From the NCBI GenBank assembly GCA_047495785.1, contig JBLDXI010000016.1:992001-1056000 (forward strand): a DNA stretch of 64,000 bases, given 5' to 3'. The stretch is from Lepidodermella squamata. Taxonomy: Eukaryota > Gastrotricha. The notes below the pieces were generated by a model. The model saw nothing but the letters and a program-made list of their open reading frames with translations. It was not told where the DNA came from and searched no databases. The position numbers and the translations under genes were made by a program. Below, one piece after another: positions 12,269 to 23,502 of this stretch (positions within the stretch are counted from its first letter, which is position 1; each line of letters begins with the position of its first letter).

Positions 12269-14432
12269 TTACACCAAAACAGCATCCAAGGTTTCTAATC
12301 CATACAGCTCAAAAACGTCCTGCAAAGTTCTATCACTTTTATTGCTTAATTCCCTTTTTCGATTTGCTTTATCGGCCTTGCGTCGATCTTCATCTCGCTG
12401 CAATTGTTCAAGAGTTCCTAGCCTTGGATCAGGTTCATACATCTCCCCTTTGTATATCGAGCATTCAGCCATTTCCGATGGTTGATTATGGCAAGCATCG
12501 AAACTAGGCTGCAGAATGCAATCAGCCGGCGTCAGATCTGCCGCCGTGACTGGCTTCGGCTCGTCCATGTAATTAAGCGCGATGACCTCGCCGAAAAAGT
12601 TGTAGTAGTGAACAAAAGCCGCCAAGAATACGTTGAATGTCGACCTGCCAAATCTCTGCCCATTAGCTTTGATCCAATTCGTAAATAGTCGAGTAGAGCA
12701 GACACCTGTTGATTCCAAGTAACTGCCCGGGTTTTCAACGGATTCTAAATATTCGAGATCAGGTATTGCTGCTCCTTGCAGGGCCCACATATATGTCTCG
12801 TCAAGCCATCGCGATTGCAGCGCCTGTGACATTCAAATTATGATTAGTTTTTAATGAAATTGAGGCTGTTGAATATTTTTTGTTCTTGAAAAGGTTTCCA
12901 GTTGCGAAAAAAGCTAAATCTTAAGGTTGGTGGGATAAATTAGGCCTTATCAAATAGTAAATTTATCGTCGGTGTTTTCAAATTGGATCTCCATCTTTGC
13001 TTTCAGCCTTCAAAACCCTCGGTTATCCTCAAAATAATATTATGCGAAATCGAAGCTAGGAAACGACCAGATTAAAGTGATCTTTTTAAGAAGCTCGTAA
13101 TCAAGGCATTACAACACAGAGCTGTCATTGGGTCCAAAGTTTCGGACGCGATCTGATCCGTGCTTACGAACCTCAAACCGATCCGATCCGCTTTTTCAGA
13201 GTTCTATTCCGTTGAGGGAAAGAAATTTAGGAGATTTTTAGATCTCCCGTTGGTCCTTTGGCGGCTGGGACGTTTGCCAATCGGCTCAAAATCTGCGCCG
13301 AAATTGTTAATCGCCGAAAAATCTCTGCGAATTTCGCTGAATATAGGTAGTTTTTTTTTGAAATGGGTTCCGCTCAAGTTTAGCTCAAGGTTTTTATGAC
13401 TGAAAACATAGCACCAGTAACACTTACACAATTGCAATATTTTTCTGCTCTACATATATTATTTACGCTATTTTTCTGCGTTTGAAATCATAATTTTAAT
13501 TATAAATAGTAATAAAATTAGTAATTAAATATTAAATTAGCTGTAAAAAAGTTTTATCTCTGTCCTCAACCTGAACTGAGAAAGATCAAATTACCTGGTT
13601 CCAAGTCTTCTCGTAGTTCTCCGGTTGTTTAAATTCCATATTGAGTTGGAATTGATCCATACCACCTTCTTTTTCAGGATGCCAAGCAATGAAATCAGCC
13701 GGACCCGCGGCTTTACTGTAAAGAATAATCACCTGATGGCCTGCGTCCTTCAGACTGTTTAAATTCATCGAAATTATCCCATCCGGATAATCACTGGGTA
13801 CCGCAATCATGCCATAGCCAAACAATCGAAGGAGTCTTTGCAGAACGTAACCGTGGTGTCCATCACCCATGCTATCGAAATTGCGGAAAGCCAGAATAAC
13901 AACTTCGCCGGGGTTTGCCGCCAGAAAGTCTTTAATGACGGTGAACACTTCACTAAACATGTCCTGTGATTGACAAGTAGACTTTGCTTTCGTTTTTCGA
14001 AAAGGCGATCTCGTCGTGGAAAGTTTCATATCGATCGACATAATAAGGGTCAGTAGCCGCGATTGGAAGATCAAAATACCGGATGCCAAGGTGCAACTGG
14101 TCGTAAATGCTAATCTCCTGCATTATTCCCCAGTTTTTGAGCCAGCAATTCAGCAAGTTGTCGCTGATGTTCCGAGCCAACTGAGCTCGTACGGACAGTT
14201 TCCCGACATCATTTCGTCGACCGAGCGACGGGTCTAGTTGCCTGGAAAAGGCTGCGTACGAGCCTGGAATAGCCACCCTAGTCAAGGGTTTGTCTCGGAT
14301 TCGTTTAGGCAAATTTGTCATCCAACGGATGAGTGAGTTGTTTGTCACGCAAGATCGCGGCAATTCAAATGCATCACTTCCTTGCAGGGTGGAAATTACA
14401 ACTGTTAGAACTAAAATTAAGCTCGGCAACAT
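12269..14432 (-). pseudogene. PI-PLC X-domain-like gene with internal frameshift
   Basis: Same plan as the intact paralogues. Exon 1 is 14432-13595 and exon 2 is 12823-12269, with a phase-0 junction (TWNQ then ALQSRW). The signal peptide MLPSLILVLTVVISTLQG is followed by WMTNLP, VAIPGSYAAFS and GIRYFDLPIAA. Around 13970 the frame breaks. The text KVYL is followed by SITGHV-stop, while QSQDMF and PGEVVILAF continue in the next frame. Alignment by eye with KVYLTNYLHQS of the copy at 59728-60546 implies loss of about 14 bases, which also removes the remaining active-site His. Exon 2 is open and ends in a charged tail of about 55 residues (EELQRDEDRRK-like) that the closer-spaced paralogues lack. 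It could be a one-base assembly artefact combined with divergence, but missing codons favour a true lesion. Confidence 0.75.
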
Positions 14433-16314
14433 TCGTGGTTCGCATAAATCTCTCAGGCTGCTTACATGGTTGAAATGCGGAGATTCTTTTCCATCTCCAG
14501 GCATAAGAGCTTGTATTTAATGCCAAGTGGTTCATACCTGTTGTGTTCAGCTTGGAACCTTTCCTTATTAGTCAAACATGAGAACACACGGTTTGCCGGA
14601 GAATTTTTTTAGCCGCAAGAAAAACTACACTTACACGCTTGGAAATCGTACGCACACACCCATTTATTCCTCAAAAACTGGAGGCTGCAGCCGTCCAACT
14701 TAATCGTCAATGACATGCCAATTTTCCTTAAATTTTCGCGCCGAGAAGCTCCGCGGATGGTGACTCATTTGTTTAGATGATCTTCATCGCCCACAGATCG
14801 TTAAATAATCGTAATTAGTAACCAAAGTATGTGGTCAAAATAACGTATGAGGGAAAAGTGTCGCAAATTAAAAATTAAAATAATCACGATTCTAATAGAG
14901 CAGAAATTCCCAATTTCGACTCGGCGAGCCAACTTCTAACTGAAGTGACTTGTATTCCGACAATTTTCACGCGAATCATCGAAACAAGAAAACTGTTTTA
15001 TCTGGGCTTTCATGTGGGCCCACCGGCTAATAGACCGAAAACGAGTCATTATGCTGCTTTCATTCATAATTCTCATTTCCCCGCCAATTTACGAAAGGGC
15101 AGGTAATTATGGACAAAACCATGTTTTTCGAGGACTGGAAAGTCAATCGTAATTCAGAAACGGAATATCTTTTAGTGGAACGAAATTTACGGTGAGCGCA
15201 ACCTAATTTGCTGTAGCGGAACCAAATTCGAAATATGCCAAGAGTCATTTTTTGAATATTTCTACGAATATTAGGCTAAAAGCATACATTCTGAAATGAA
15301 CAGTCCGTCTTATAGAGAATATTGCCCTGAATTTACTGGTGAATTTTCTAGAATTATTGTGGCCAATCTTGACCTGCGATATATATTTGAAAAGCGATTT
15401 CAGGCCACTAGAAAAGTCTACAATTTGGTTCCGCTAACAGCAAATTTGGTTCCGCTAACAGGAGGACCCATTCACAAATCGACAAGAGGTGTGTAAGGTG
15501 AGCCTCGATTTATCGGTAAAATTTGGTGACTTTACGATCTTTACCTGATTTTTGGCGATCGAAAACATGTAAGGCTCAAGTTGGACAATTGGCGGGCAAT
15601 TCACGCTCATTTGCATATGTAAGGGCATAGTGGGTTTTAAGTTTCTGTTAAGTTCTAGGTGTTAAGTTACTGTTTCTTAGTTTTGGGTCAACATTAGAAG
15701 ATATTTAAGAGCAAGATCGCGCATCATCTGTTTTCCGAAGAAATCGAGAAAGATACATTTTTGCTCAGCCGCATTTATGCACGTCCAAAATTACCAGATT
15801 TTTCATGACCTTCAGGTGAAAGCCCTGCAAAAATCAATCGTTGGATCTTCGTTTTTCTTTCGATAACTGAAAGAGCAACGCCATGCCAATTTTCGTCCCA
15901 AAATGATCATTTGTTTGAGAGATAAGAGGGGGTCCTAAATCGAAATTTGAGTTACCTTGCTTATAACATACATTAAAAATCAAGTATTGCTTCAATCACT
16001 TCGGGACATGCGCCATTCGAAAGCTCAAGAGATGGGAATTGTATCCAACAATTCCTGTGTGTTGTTGTTGTTCGGCGTTACACCTTCAAAGTCGGAGTGT
16101 CCAAAATTACCATGTCCAAATTTATCCTGCGCTACGGTATTGAAACATCAGTGCTAAATTATCTTCGCAACTTCTGACTTCCCAAGTGAAGAAGCCATGT
16201 CCAAAGTTAGAATTAAGTGCAAAATCCAATGTTAAATATGAATAAAATGTTCACAAAAGTAAAGACAAGTAGACAAGTAGACAAGTAGAGAAATGTGAGT
16301 TTTTATTATAATTA
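14433..16314. other. Intergenic region with a split dispersed repeat
   Basis: It is upstream of the frameshifted PLC-like gene and downstream of the intact one, both minus strand. It holds a dispersed repeat (15112-15605) and a direct doubling of TTTGGTTCCGCTAACAG at 15424-15460. Short AAGTAGAC direct repeats lie near 16263-16290. No supported gene. Confidence 0.4.
15112..15605 (+). repeat. Dispersed repeat, copy interrupted by an inverted-repeat insert
   Basis: The two ends (about 15112-15165 and 15505-15605) match the continuous sequence 54600-54798. Examples are GGACAAAA...TCGAGGA, then TTTACCTGATTTTT and GGACAATT-GCGGG. Between them sit about 340 bases bounded by inverted copies of GGTTCCGCTA-CAGCAAATT (near 15205-15230 and 15424-15460), which looks like a nested insertion. 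Confidence 0.5.
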
Positions 16315-16318
16315 TTAT

Positions 16319-16356
<38 letters not shown>

Positions 16357-17618
16357 CTTATGTGATCCATATTTCTGCTTGCATTCATCATCATCGGTAT
16401 CCGGTAGTTGATTATGGCAAGCGTCAAAACTTGGCTGTATTATGCAATAATCCGCGGTGAGATCTGCAGCCCTGACTGGTTTCGACTCGTCCGCGTAGTT
16501 GAGCGCAATTATCTCGCCGAAAAAGTTGTAGTAGTGAACGAAAGCCGCCAGGAATATGTTCATGTTCTCACCATTCGCCTTCAGCCGCTCTTCGTTTATC
16601 CACGTAATAAACCTGCGAGTCGTGCAGGCACCCATTGCCTCTAGATAACTGCCGGCTGTCTTCAGCTTTTCTGATAACATTTCCATAGACGGTTCTGCCA
16701 CGCCTGGCAAGACGAAAAAACTCGGATCGTCCGCAGTTCGCGACTTGAGAGCCTGCAATTTATTAATTATTTCAAGCCTAATTCTTGCTTTATATTTTAT
16801 ACCGCTGTCCACTTTTCCTCGAGCTTACTATTTTCCTTGTAATAAGCTGGTAACTTGGTGTAGTAATCGCTAATGGCGCCCGAGTAAGACAGCCATGCTA
16901 TGGAACTAGCTGGACCTGCTGGTCTTTCGTAAAAAATGATAATTTGATGCCCCGCAGCTGTCATTTTGCTCAGGCTCATCGAACTCGGTCCATTCGGGTA
17001 ATCACTTGGCTTTGCGATCATATAGCCAAAGTAGATGTAGAGTTTCTTTAAAAACGCGACATGATCCGACCAAGATATGCCATTGAAATAGTTGAACTTT
17101 AGCAAAACAACTTCGCCAGGGTATGACTTAAGAAATTCTCTAATGGCGCCGAATACCTCAGCGCTGAACATGTCCTGCGAATGGTGGAGGTATCGAGTCA
17201 AATTAATTCCCCCATCGTTTTGGGCCGCGACAGGAAGATCAAAATACCGGATGCCGAAGTTTAGTTGGTCGGATAATGAATGCTCCTGCGCTATGCTCCA
17301 CTGTTTTAGCCGGCAGGTATATTCTAGTTCTTGGTACATTTTTCTAGCCGAGTAGATTTCGCGGTAGTAATGCGTCATTTCTTTGTAGGGAGAATCCGTA
17401 TCCGTCGCAGTGTCGATGCTACTTGAAAAGGATGCATATGAGCCAGGAATAGCTAATTTAGTCAAAGGCATGTCCCGTAGCCTCTCAGGTAAATTAGTCA
17501 TCCATTCGGTGAGTGAAGCGTTCGTCAAGCACGCGGGTGGAAGCTTCCCAGCTTTACTTGCCAGAACAAGAGCTAACAGCAAGGTAGAATAAATTACGTT
17601 GCATATTGGTAGCTTCAT
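16315..17618 (-). CDS. Secreted PI-PLC X-domain-like protein, catalytic residues replaced, 417 aa
   Basis: Exon 1 is 17618-16803 and exon 2 is 16752-16315, with a 50-base intron (WTA then ALKSR). I start at the Met that opens a good signal peptide (MKLPICNVIYSTLLLALVLA); the frame is open to 17753. PI-PLC X features: TKLAIPGSYASFS (about residues 54-65), SDQLNFGIRYFDLP, LHHSQDMF, YPGEVVLLKF, and a C-terminal exon with NIFLAAFVHYYNFFGEIIALN. Active bacterial and PLCXD enzymes have IPG(S/T)HD and D-x-R at the first two places. Here these read IPGSYA and DLP, so phosphodiester cleavage is unlikely. The C-terminus is a run of Asp encoded by a TCATCG tandem array (about 16320-16357), unique among the copies. 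Likely an extracellular binding protein, by inference only. Confidence 0.83.
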
Positions 17619-18592
17619 TCCTTCTATAATGCATTGAACCCTTTTCTGCGTCGGCTTTAAAATGTTGCCTGTTTTAAACATCTCACTTGGTGAATCACAC
17701 ACGCAGATTAAGCTTGCATGGATTAAAAGAGAAATACGCGAAGTATCAAGCAATTTTAGTCTTGAAGGTTTTCTAGTTCAGGCTTTTTCCTGCATTAATA
17801 CAAGTTTCAAAAGGTCCTGATAACACCTAGATTCCGAATAGCCCCATGCACCAGAAAAATTTCATCCTTCATGTACCGAAATCATCCTTCATGGGAAACT
17901 GAGTTCGTAGGCACTGAAATAATTCCAGAAAAAACCGAAATTAAGGCCGCAATTTTCGGGCAGTAATACCAGATTGTTCATGATCTAGATGAGCAAAATT
18001 ATTAGGTCTAGCTGTACTAGCTGTCTGGCTGATGGCGATACCCAAAGTGCAAAGTGCAATGGGAAATCCTGGCGAGGGTTCCGATAGTACCGCAGAGGTA
18101 CCCGTGTTACGGGACCTTTAGGACTTGAAGGTCATCCTTTGCACGTGTCGGTTGACTCATATATTGATGACATATATACCAGAGACAAAACTTAGTGGAT
18201 TTGCCCTCATAGGTGGGTTCCATAATTATTACGATTTCGCTTTTCCCCGCCTGTCACAACGTTTCATAATTCTTCAACATGCTTGGCTGTTAACGCGATC
18301 TAAAATGATCAAATGAGCAAGTTTGAAAACAGTCTTGTCTGAAGATGAGGAATCTTCTTCATACCAAATTTTCTAGCCAAAGTTTTCAAGTTCAAGTTGG
18401 TTAAAGCTTTAGCTATCGATAACGCTGAGAACGAACTTGAACTTCTTCCGAAATTTTTATCCAAAAAAGCTCATCTGAAAAAGTTTTCTGATACCCTTAG
18501 ATGACGTGGGGAACTCTTATTTATTGATAAATAATGAAGCTTAAGACAGTAACCTTGAACGATATAAGAGCACCGAGAACCTAAAGACATGA
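17619..18592. other. Intergenic region
   Basis: It lies between two minus-strand genes. I see no RNA gene, repeat or coding region beyond short spurious frames. Confidence 0.4.
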
Positions 18593-19807
18593 TCACCCGG
18601 CCAACATGTAGCTGAAATAAATTATGTCTGAAACTATGACGGATATCGTTGAAATAGCGGCTATCGTTATGTCGGCGATTCGCAAAGTAGACAGCTTAAA
18701 GCCATGCCTGAAACATTTGATCTGGATCTTTCTAGCACTCTCCTTGTAGGTGATTCCAAGTTGCCAGATTAAAATCATGTAAACGGTGATGAGGCCACCG
18801 ATCGCGAACTTGGTTATAACCATATAAACCAGGTAAACAGGTTCTGAGGTCGGCGGTATTTGCTCGTATATCATCGTTAGGATTACCGTGTAAGCCAGCA
18901 TAACCGTAACACATAGATTGGACCTTTCTCCTGATTCGGGCTGCACGATAAGTGACGCCATCTGCACGACGAAAAGCAGCATTGTTGGTAGGAATGTATT
19001 GCAGATGTAGAAGAAGGATTTCCTCTTGTAAAGCATTGAGAAATACACTCGGCTGAAGGAGATATTGCTCTCGAGAGATTTCACCATAACTTGCCGAGGC
19101 AGTAGATTCTTGAGCTCCCATAGTTCCGCATCTCTTATGAATATCGTGGCTGAGCTTTTGTCGACAGCCAGCGAAAACGGGTCGTACATGACCAAGTTAT
19201 CATCTGAATCCATCAAGATCGAGCAGTTCAACGAATCGAATGGGAATAGGCTGAATTGAAATGTTTTACATGCTGAGTCAAATCGCGCAAAGTGAGACAA
19301 ATAAGCCTCGGAAGTTAGTGGATACATTCGCATTGGCAATGCTGAAATTTCATCAGCTGATAGACGAGCCTTCTCGAATGCATTCATATGGGTCAGTATT
19401 GGGTACCAATAGTCCTGTGTCGATACCGTAAAATGCATGTCTGTAATGTTGCAAATGGCCAAATCGTCGCCGTCCAATAGATCCTGGCAGTCGATGTTTG
19501 GACACGGGTATTTCCAAAAGTACTTGATTTCTCCGGAAACTGATAGCCGTCGGTCGATGTCGCTGATTTCGATAAATCGGAATAAAGACAAGGCAACCCT
19601 CACAGTGATAAAGTTGTCATTATTTCGTCCCGTCAATCGGTTCCAGCGAATGGTCTCAAGCGGCAGATATTTTGATCGCGCAGCTGGGCATAGCTCGAAG
19701 AAGCGGGCCTCCATTCGCTCATGTAGGGTGGTCGAATTGCTGGCCACTTCTTCGCTGTGAGTTGCCAGAGGCAAGAAGTGAACGATCCAAGCAAATCTTA
19801 TCATCAT
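18593..19807 (-). CDS. Intronless Cys-loop ligand-gated ion channel subunit, 404 aa
   Basis: One uninterrupted frame. The N-terminal signal MMIRFAWIVHFLPLATHS is followed by an extracellular domain with the loop motif YWYPILTHMNAFE and a Cys loop (CKTFQFSLFPFDSLNC). Four membrane spans follow: M1 near YICNTFLPTMLLFVV, M2 after the cation-channel-like ESGERSN and ending YEQIPPTSEPV, M3 VYMVITKFAIGGLITVYMIL, and M4 at the C-terminus. No vicinal Cys pair is present, so it is a non-alpha type. The Cys loop holds 14 residues rather than 13. The M3-M4 loop is very short (about 30 residues). Absence of introns contrasts with the six-exon receptor at 3448 and suggests retroposition or wholesale intron loss. 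Ligand unknown. Confidence 0.8.
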   Translation of the reverse strand: MMIRFAWIVHFLPLATHSEEVASNSTTLHERMEARFFELCPAARSKYLPLETIRWNRLTGRNNDNFITVRVALSLFRFIEISDIDRRLSVSGEIKYFWKYPCPNIDCQDLLDGDDLAICNITDMHFTVSTQDYWYPILTHMNAFEKARLSADEISALPMRMYPLTSEAYLSHFARFDSACKTFQFSLFPFDSLNCSILMDSDDNLVMYDPFSLAVDKSSATIFIRDAELWELKNLLPRQVMVKSLESNISFSRVYFSMLYKRKSFFYICNTFLPTMLLFVVQMASLIVQPESGERSNLCVTVMLAYTVILTMIYEQIPPTSEPVYLVYMVITKFAIGGLITVYMILIWQLGITYKESARKIQIKCFRHGFKLSTLRIADITIAAISTISVIVSDIIYFSYMLAG

Positions 19808-21212
19808 AGAGAACCTAGTGAGTCATAAATCGAACCTTATAATATGATATTAAAATGGGCCATTTTAATAGGCCTAGACTAGGTATTTCGTTGTAAATCG
19901 CGATTCATATCCTCATTCATATGGGTACATGCGAGAAATCTGGAGCCTTTTTGGGGGTATTAACCCTTTCACAGCCGAAGAGAAAATAGTTGACAGCATA
20001 TCACAGACACAGGTTTTCGAAAGCTTTGATTACGATTTTGAAACCCGCTGTCACCGTTAAGACTTTGCGAAAAGTGGACAAAATCGCCCTATCGGCCCAG
20101 CTGATTCGGCCCAGGCGATTTTTTGAGCACCCTGTTTTCTACATCAGATGTTTTCAACATAACATTTTTAGATTCTAAATTACTCCCATGAAGGTCCCTA
20201 ACGTCTAACATCTCTAGCCTAACACTGCCTAAAACAGCACTTCGCCTGCGCCGATAGGGAGATTTCGACCACTTAACTAAAATCAAAGCGGCTCCGTTAG
20301 TCTTTATCGAAAGTTGATAAAAATGTGCATACGAGTCAATGAAACTATGCCGGACACTGTATTATTTTTTATTGACCTTGACCGGATGATAAAACCGGGT
20401 TACCTTACATTTTAAATTGAAAAAAAAACATTTTTAAATGACTAAATGACTTTTAAAGCTATAGTTTGAGATAGCGTGTGTGAGATAGCGGTGTGAGATA
20501 GCGGTCTGATTGTTTCAAATTCTTGTTGCTAAGATCGAAAAGAAATATTTCTCGAATATATGTCGGGATATATATGTAAAGCATTCAAGATAAGCAAAGA
20601 ATTTACCTACATATCGTTTTCGTCTTTGAAGACATCGGATTTCAGCATATTTACATTGTTAACTATGAAGTGACAGGTGACAAGTATAACTTCTTCGTTT
20701 TTGCCTGTTTATTCACGTTGAAAAACATTCAGACACCGCTTTTTACTTATTTGTCAGCTGCCGCGCTATAATTATCGTTAACAAGCTTGAATCTGAATTT
20801 TCCAAACATCCTAACGATATGGCAAATATAATAATGTTCTGCTGGAGCAGAGAGCTGGAAAACATTCGATGCCATTTTGTTCTGGAAAAGCACACATTTC
20901 ATAATGTTGCTCCTTGGGAAGAGTCATTTTTAGCTCGGAATATTTCGGAGAAATTCGGTTTGCAGGCAGCTTAGCATGTATCCCAGCTCTGTTCTAGATG
21001 TCGAGCTACTTTCAACGCCAGCAATTTCAATTTCATGTGGTATTTCGATTGCTCTGACTTACCTTGACGAATTCCGATTAGCAACTAGGTACTAGATACC
21101 CAGTTGAATCTCGCTTGATGCAAGTATTTATTATTTTATTAGAATCGAGAACAATAACCTAAAACATCGATGCGTATTACAAAGCTTATTACAAGCAAAA
21201 AATAAATTTACA
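19808..21212. other. Intergenic region
   Basis: It is upstream of the intronless receptor. A GTGTGAGATAGCGG doubling sits near 20477-20504; its continuation GCGGTCTGATTGTTTCAAA recurs near 58105, marking a small shared repeat. No gene is supported. Confidence 0.4.
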
Positions 21213-21783
21213 TTATTTTTTATTTTTTTTATTCAATAATGAATTGATAGAATTGAGTAAATCGATCAAAAAAAGATTCTTGATACGTTGCGCCACTGTA
21301 TTCGTTGAAGAATGATTGAACCTGTCATTTGCTGCATTTTCACTTCGCTGCAATTCTTCAATAGTCATTCCTAGATCAGGAACATAGATTCCATCTTTAT
21401 ACTTCAAGCATTCAGCAATGACCGGCCGCTGGTTAGGACATAGGTGGAAATTAGTCTGTAGTATGCAATTATCCGGCGTCAGATCTGCCGCGATGACTGG
21501 CTTCGGCTCATCCATGTAATTTAGGGCGATGACCTCGCCGAAAAGCTGTAGTAGTGAACGAAAGCCGCCACGAATGCGTTGACTGTCGACCTGCCAAAAA
21601 CCTCAAGCCATTAGCTTTGCGATCCAGTTCGTAAATCTTCGAGTATTGCGAACGCCCGTTGTTTCCAAATAACTGCCTGTTTTATTCAGAAGAATAAGGT
21701 ACTCAAATTCTCCAAATTCTCCAAGGGTTTCACAACTCCTGTCAAAATATGTCTCGTCTCGTTTAACGCAGTTTGGCGCCCGT
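21213..21783 (-). pseudogene. Remnant of the last exon of a PLC-like gene
   Basis: Pieces of the PLC-like exon 2 are read in different frames. GSYLETTG and RRFTNWI are followed by a 2-base insertion and stop. The FVHYY-like segment follows, a base is lost before the FGE region, then the frame MDEPKPVIAADLTPDNCILQ runs on to a charged tail. It is closest to exon 2 of the pseudogene at 12269 (shared MDEPKPV-AADLTP). Exon 1 is absent: just beyond 21783 begins the U1 gene of cluster A. This is a truncated copy. Confidence 0.75.
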
Positions 21784-21845
21784 CTCAAATTTCCGGTATT
21801 TTTTCCATTCCGCGGTTTTTACGGATTTCATTTTTCGTGATTTTA

Positions 21846-22004
21846 CGGGTGTGGCGCGAACGCCGGTACCCAAGTGAAATATTTTGCACCCGACTCCACC
21901 GATGAGGCAGAGCGCAGGGGTCAGCGGACCGCAGTGCAATGGCCCGCCTCGCCCTGGGGCGACCGACTTGCTGAGCTCGGTTCATCCCAGTGCCAGGTAA
22001 GTTT
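21846..22004 (-). ncRNA. U1 spliceosomal snRNA, copy A
   Basis: The 159-nt RNA starts AAACUUACCUGG, the 5' splice-site-pairing end. It contains the U1A-binding loop CCAUUGCACUGCGG and the conserved core GCUGACCCCUGCG, and ends in a UUCG-capped 3' hairpin (GGGUACCGGCG...CGCCACACCC). The expected Sm site reads AAUAUUUCA. Confidence 0.93.
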
Positions 22005-22054
22005 AGTGGCCAAAGGTCCACGCGATCGACCCCACTTGGCAGTTGGACCATAAG
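22005..22054 (-). promoter_or_regulatory. Conserved upstream block of U1, copy A
   Basis: The 50 bases before the RNA (TATGGTC...GTGGGGTCGATCGCG, then GGACCTTTGGCCACT at the start site) are nearly identical upstream of all five U1 copies. They are the best candidate for the snRNA proximal promoter. No TATA box is present. Confidence 0.6.
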
Positions 22055-22120
22055 TGGCTACTGAAATCGTTTGGTTATTCCTATTTAAATCGAAATTCTG
22101 ATAAAAAATATTGCGACAGT

Positions 22121-22192
22121 TAGCAGAGCGTAGTTTCGATCTACAGACCTCTGGGTTATGGGCCCAGCGCGCTTCCACTGCGCCACTCTGCT
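22121..22192 (-). tRNA. tRNA-iMet (CAU), cluster A
   Basis: 72 nt; acceptor AGCAGAG/CTCTGCT with A73, anticodon loop CCCATAA and a T loop AGATCGAAAC instead of TTCGA, as in eukaryotic initiators. Same sequence as the iMet copies at B, E, G and H. Confidence 0.95.
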
Positions 22193-22261
22193 TGTCTGAA
22201 GAAGGAATGAATTACTCGATCGTTGTTTTTGAAGTTGTCGAGAATTTGAATGAAAAAATGA

Positions 22262-22343
22262 TGGCAGCGGTGGGGTTCGAACCCACGCCTCCGAAGAGAC
22301 TAGAGCCTAAATCTAGCGCCTTAGACCACTCGGCCACGCTACC
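22262..22343 (-). tRNA. tRNA-Leu (UAG), cluster A, first copy
   Basis: 82 nt, class II with long variable arm TCTCTTCGGAGGC; anticodon loop TTTAGGC; acceptor GGTAGCG/CGCTGCC. Confidence 0.95.
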
Positions 22344-22496
22344 TTGATAGAAAAATAACCTTGAGAAAAAATCGGAAACTCCAAGTGAAACCTTTGCGAG
22401 CTTTGCGAGCTACTGACCAATGCATTCGGGGAAATTTCTTAATTTTACGTTATTTGCAGCTAATTAATAACGCTGCAGATTGTGGCGGAAAAAGTA

Positions 22497-22569
22497 TGGA
22501 GGATACGGGCGTCGATCCCGTTACCTCTCGCATGCTAAGCGAGCGCTCTACCATTTGAGCTAATCCCCC
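22497..22569 (-). tRNA. tRNA-Ala (AGC), cluster A
   Basis: 73 nt; anticodon loop TTAGCAT; acceptor GGGGGAT/ATCCTCC retains the G3:U70 identity pair. Confidence 0.94.
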
Positions 22570-22638
22570 TTCGAGATCTTCGACTTCTTGGCAGCAGGTT
22601 GATCACATAAACGAGGTACTCTCGGTAAAAAAAGCTTG

Positions 22639-22711
22639 CGCCCTCCGGGGGACTCGAACCCCCGACCCTGTGATTAAAAGTCACATGCTCTACCGACTGA
22701 GCTAGGAAGGC
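22639..22711 (-). tRNA. tRNA-Lys (UUU), cluster A
   Basis: 73 nt; anticodon loop CTTTTAA; acceptor GCCTTCC/GGAGGGC with G73. Confidence 0.95.
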
Positions 22712-23030
22712 CCTTAGAATGCGAAGCAGATTGATGGCGAATGTGTGAAATCAGCAAAATTGAAATAAAACTGAATCTACTGATTTGCTCTGTCGGTAAT
22801 TAGGGACAACAAAGTGATTGTCCAGCGGCACCTATACAGCTAGATTTACCTATTCGTTGTTTTTTTTCCTAATTCTGCTATTGTTGTTAACAAAAACTAG
22901 ATCCTCTTTCTGTGTCATCGGTCATGCGCTACCTGCAGACCATCGCTTTTATAAAATAAAATGATCATTGTTGTGTTGAAGCCTGCTACTGAAAATTGAA
23001 AATAAACAAAAATAATACAAAAGGAGAAAA

Positions 23031-23103
23031 TGACGCTGATGGGACTCGAACCCACAATCTTCGGATCCGAAGTCCGACGCGATAGCCATTTCGCCACAGC
23101 GCC
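23031..23103 (-). tRNA. tRNA-Arg (UCG), cluster A
   Basis: 73 nt; anticodon loop CTTCGGA in a five-pair stem TCGGA/TCCGA; acceptor GGCGCTG/CAGCGTC. Confidence 0.94.
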
Positions 23104-23213
23104 TCTCTTATCAGTTGCAGCCTATGGAAGGTTTCAATCTCGCTGTGATTGTGTTTGCTCGAAGCTAAAAAACGGTCTGTTGATTTGCAAATGACCGAAA
23201 GGTTGGTCAAACA

Positions 23214-23297
23214 GTCAGGATGGCCGAGCGGTCTAAGGCGCCAGACTCAAGATCTGGTCCTCGAAAGAGGGCGTGGGTTCGAACCCCACTTCTGACA
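23214..23297 (+). tRNA. tRNA-Leu (CAA), cluster A
   Basis: 84 nt, intronless, anticodon loop CTCAAGA, long variable arm. It is the only plus-strand gene of this cluster; the same tRNA is opposite to its neighbours in clusters C and F too. Confidence 0.95.
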
Positions 23298-23355
23298 CCA
23301 TTTTTGACCGACTTTTTCTAGTAATTTCCGATTAATAATGCAAAAAAGTGGCCAC

Positions 23356-23427
23356 TGGAGGCATCGGGGATTGAACCCGAGACCTTCACAATGCGAATGA
23401 GACGCTCTACCACTGAGCTATGCCCCC
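23356..23427 (-). tRNA. tRNA-Ala (CGC), cluster A
   Basis: 72 nt; anticodon loop TTCGCAT; acceptor GGGGGCA/TGCCTCC with G3:U70. The anticodon stem TCTCA/TGTGA has a central U:U mismatch present in all four copies in this window. Confidence 0.92.
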
Positions 23428-23502
23428 TAGGCTGATCTGATAATTAGTTTAACACTCGTTAGGTCCGCATGAGTGTTGATTGTCTTGCCTAAAAACGTAG
23501 CC

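Noticed and set aside
12019-12507. 162-codon plus-strand frame
   Set aside because: Its second half is antisense to the PLC-like exon 2, and there is no independent support.
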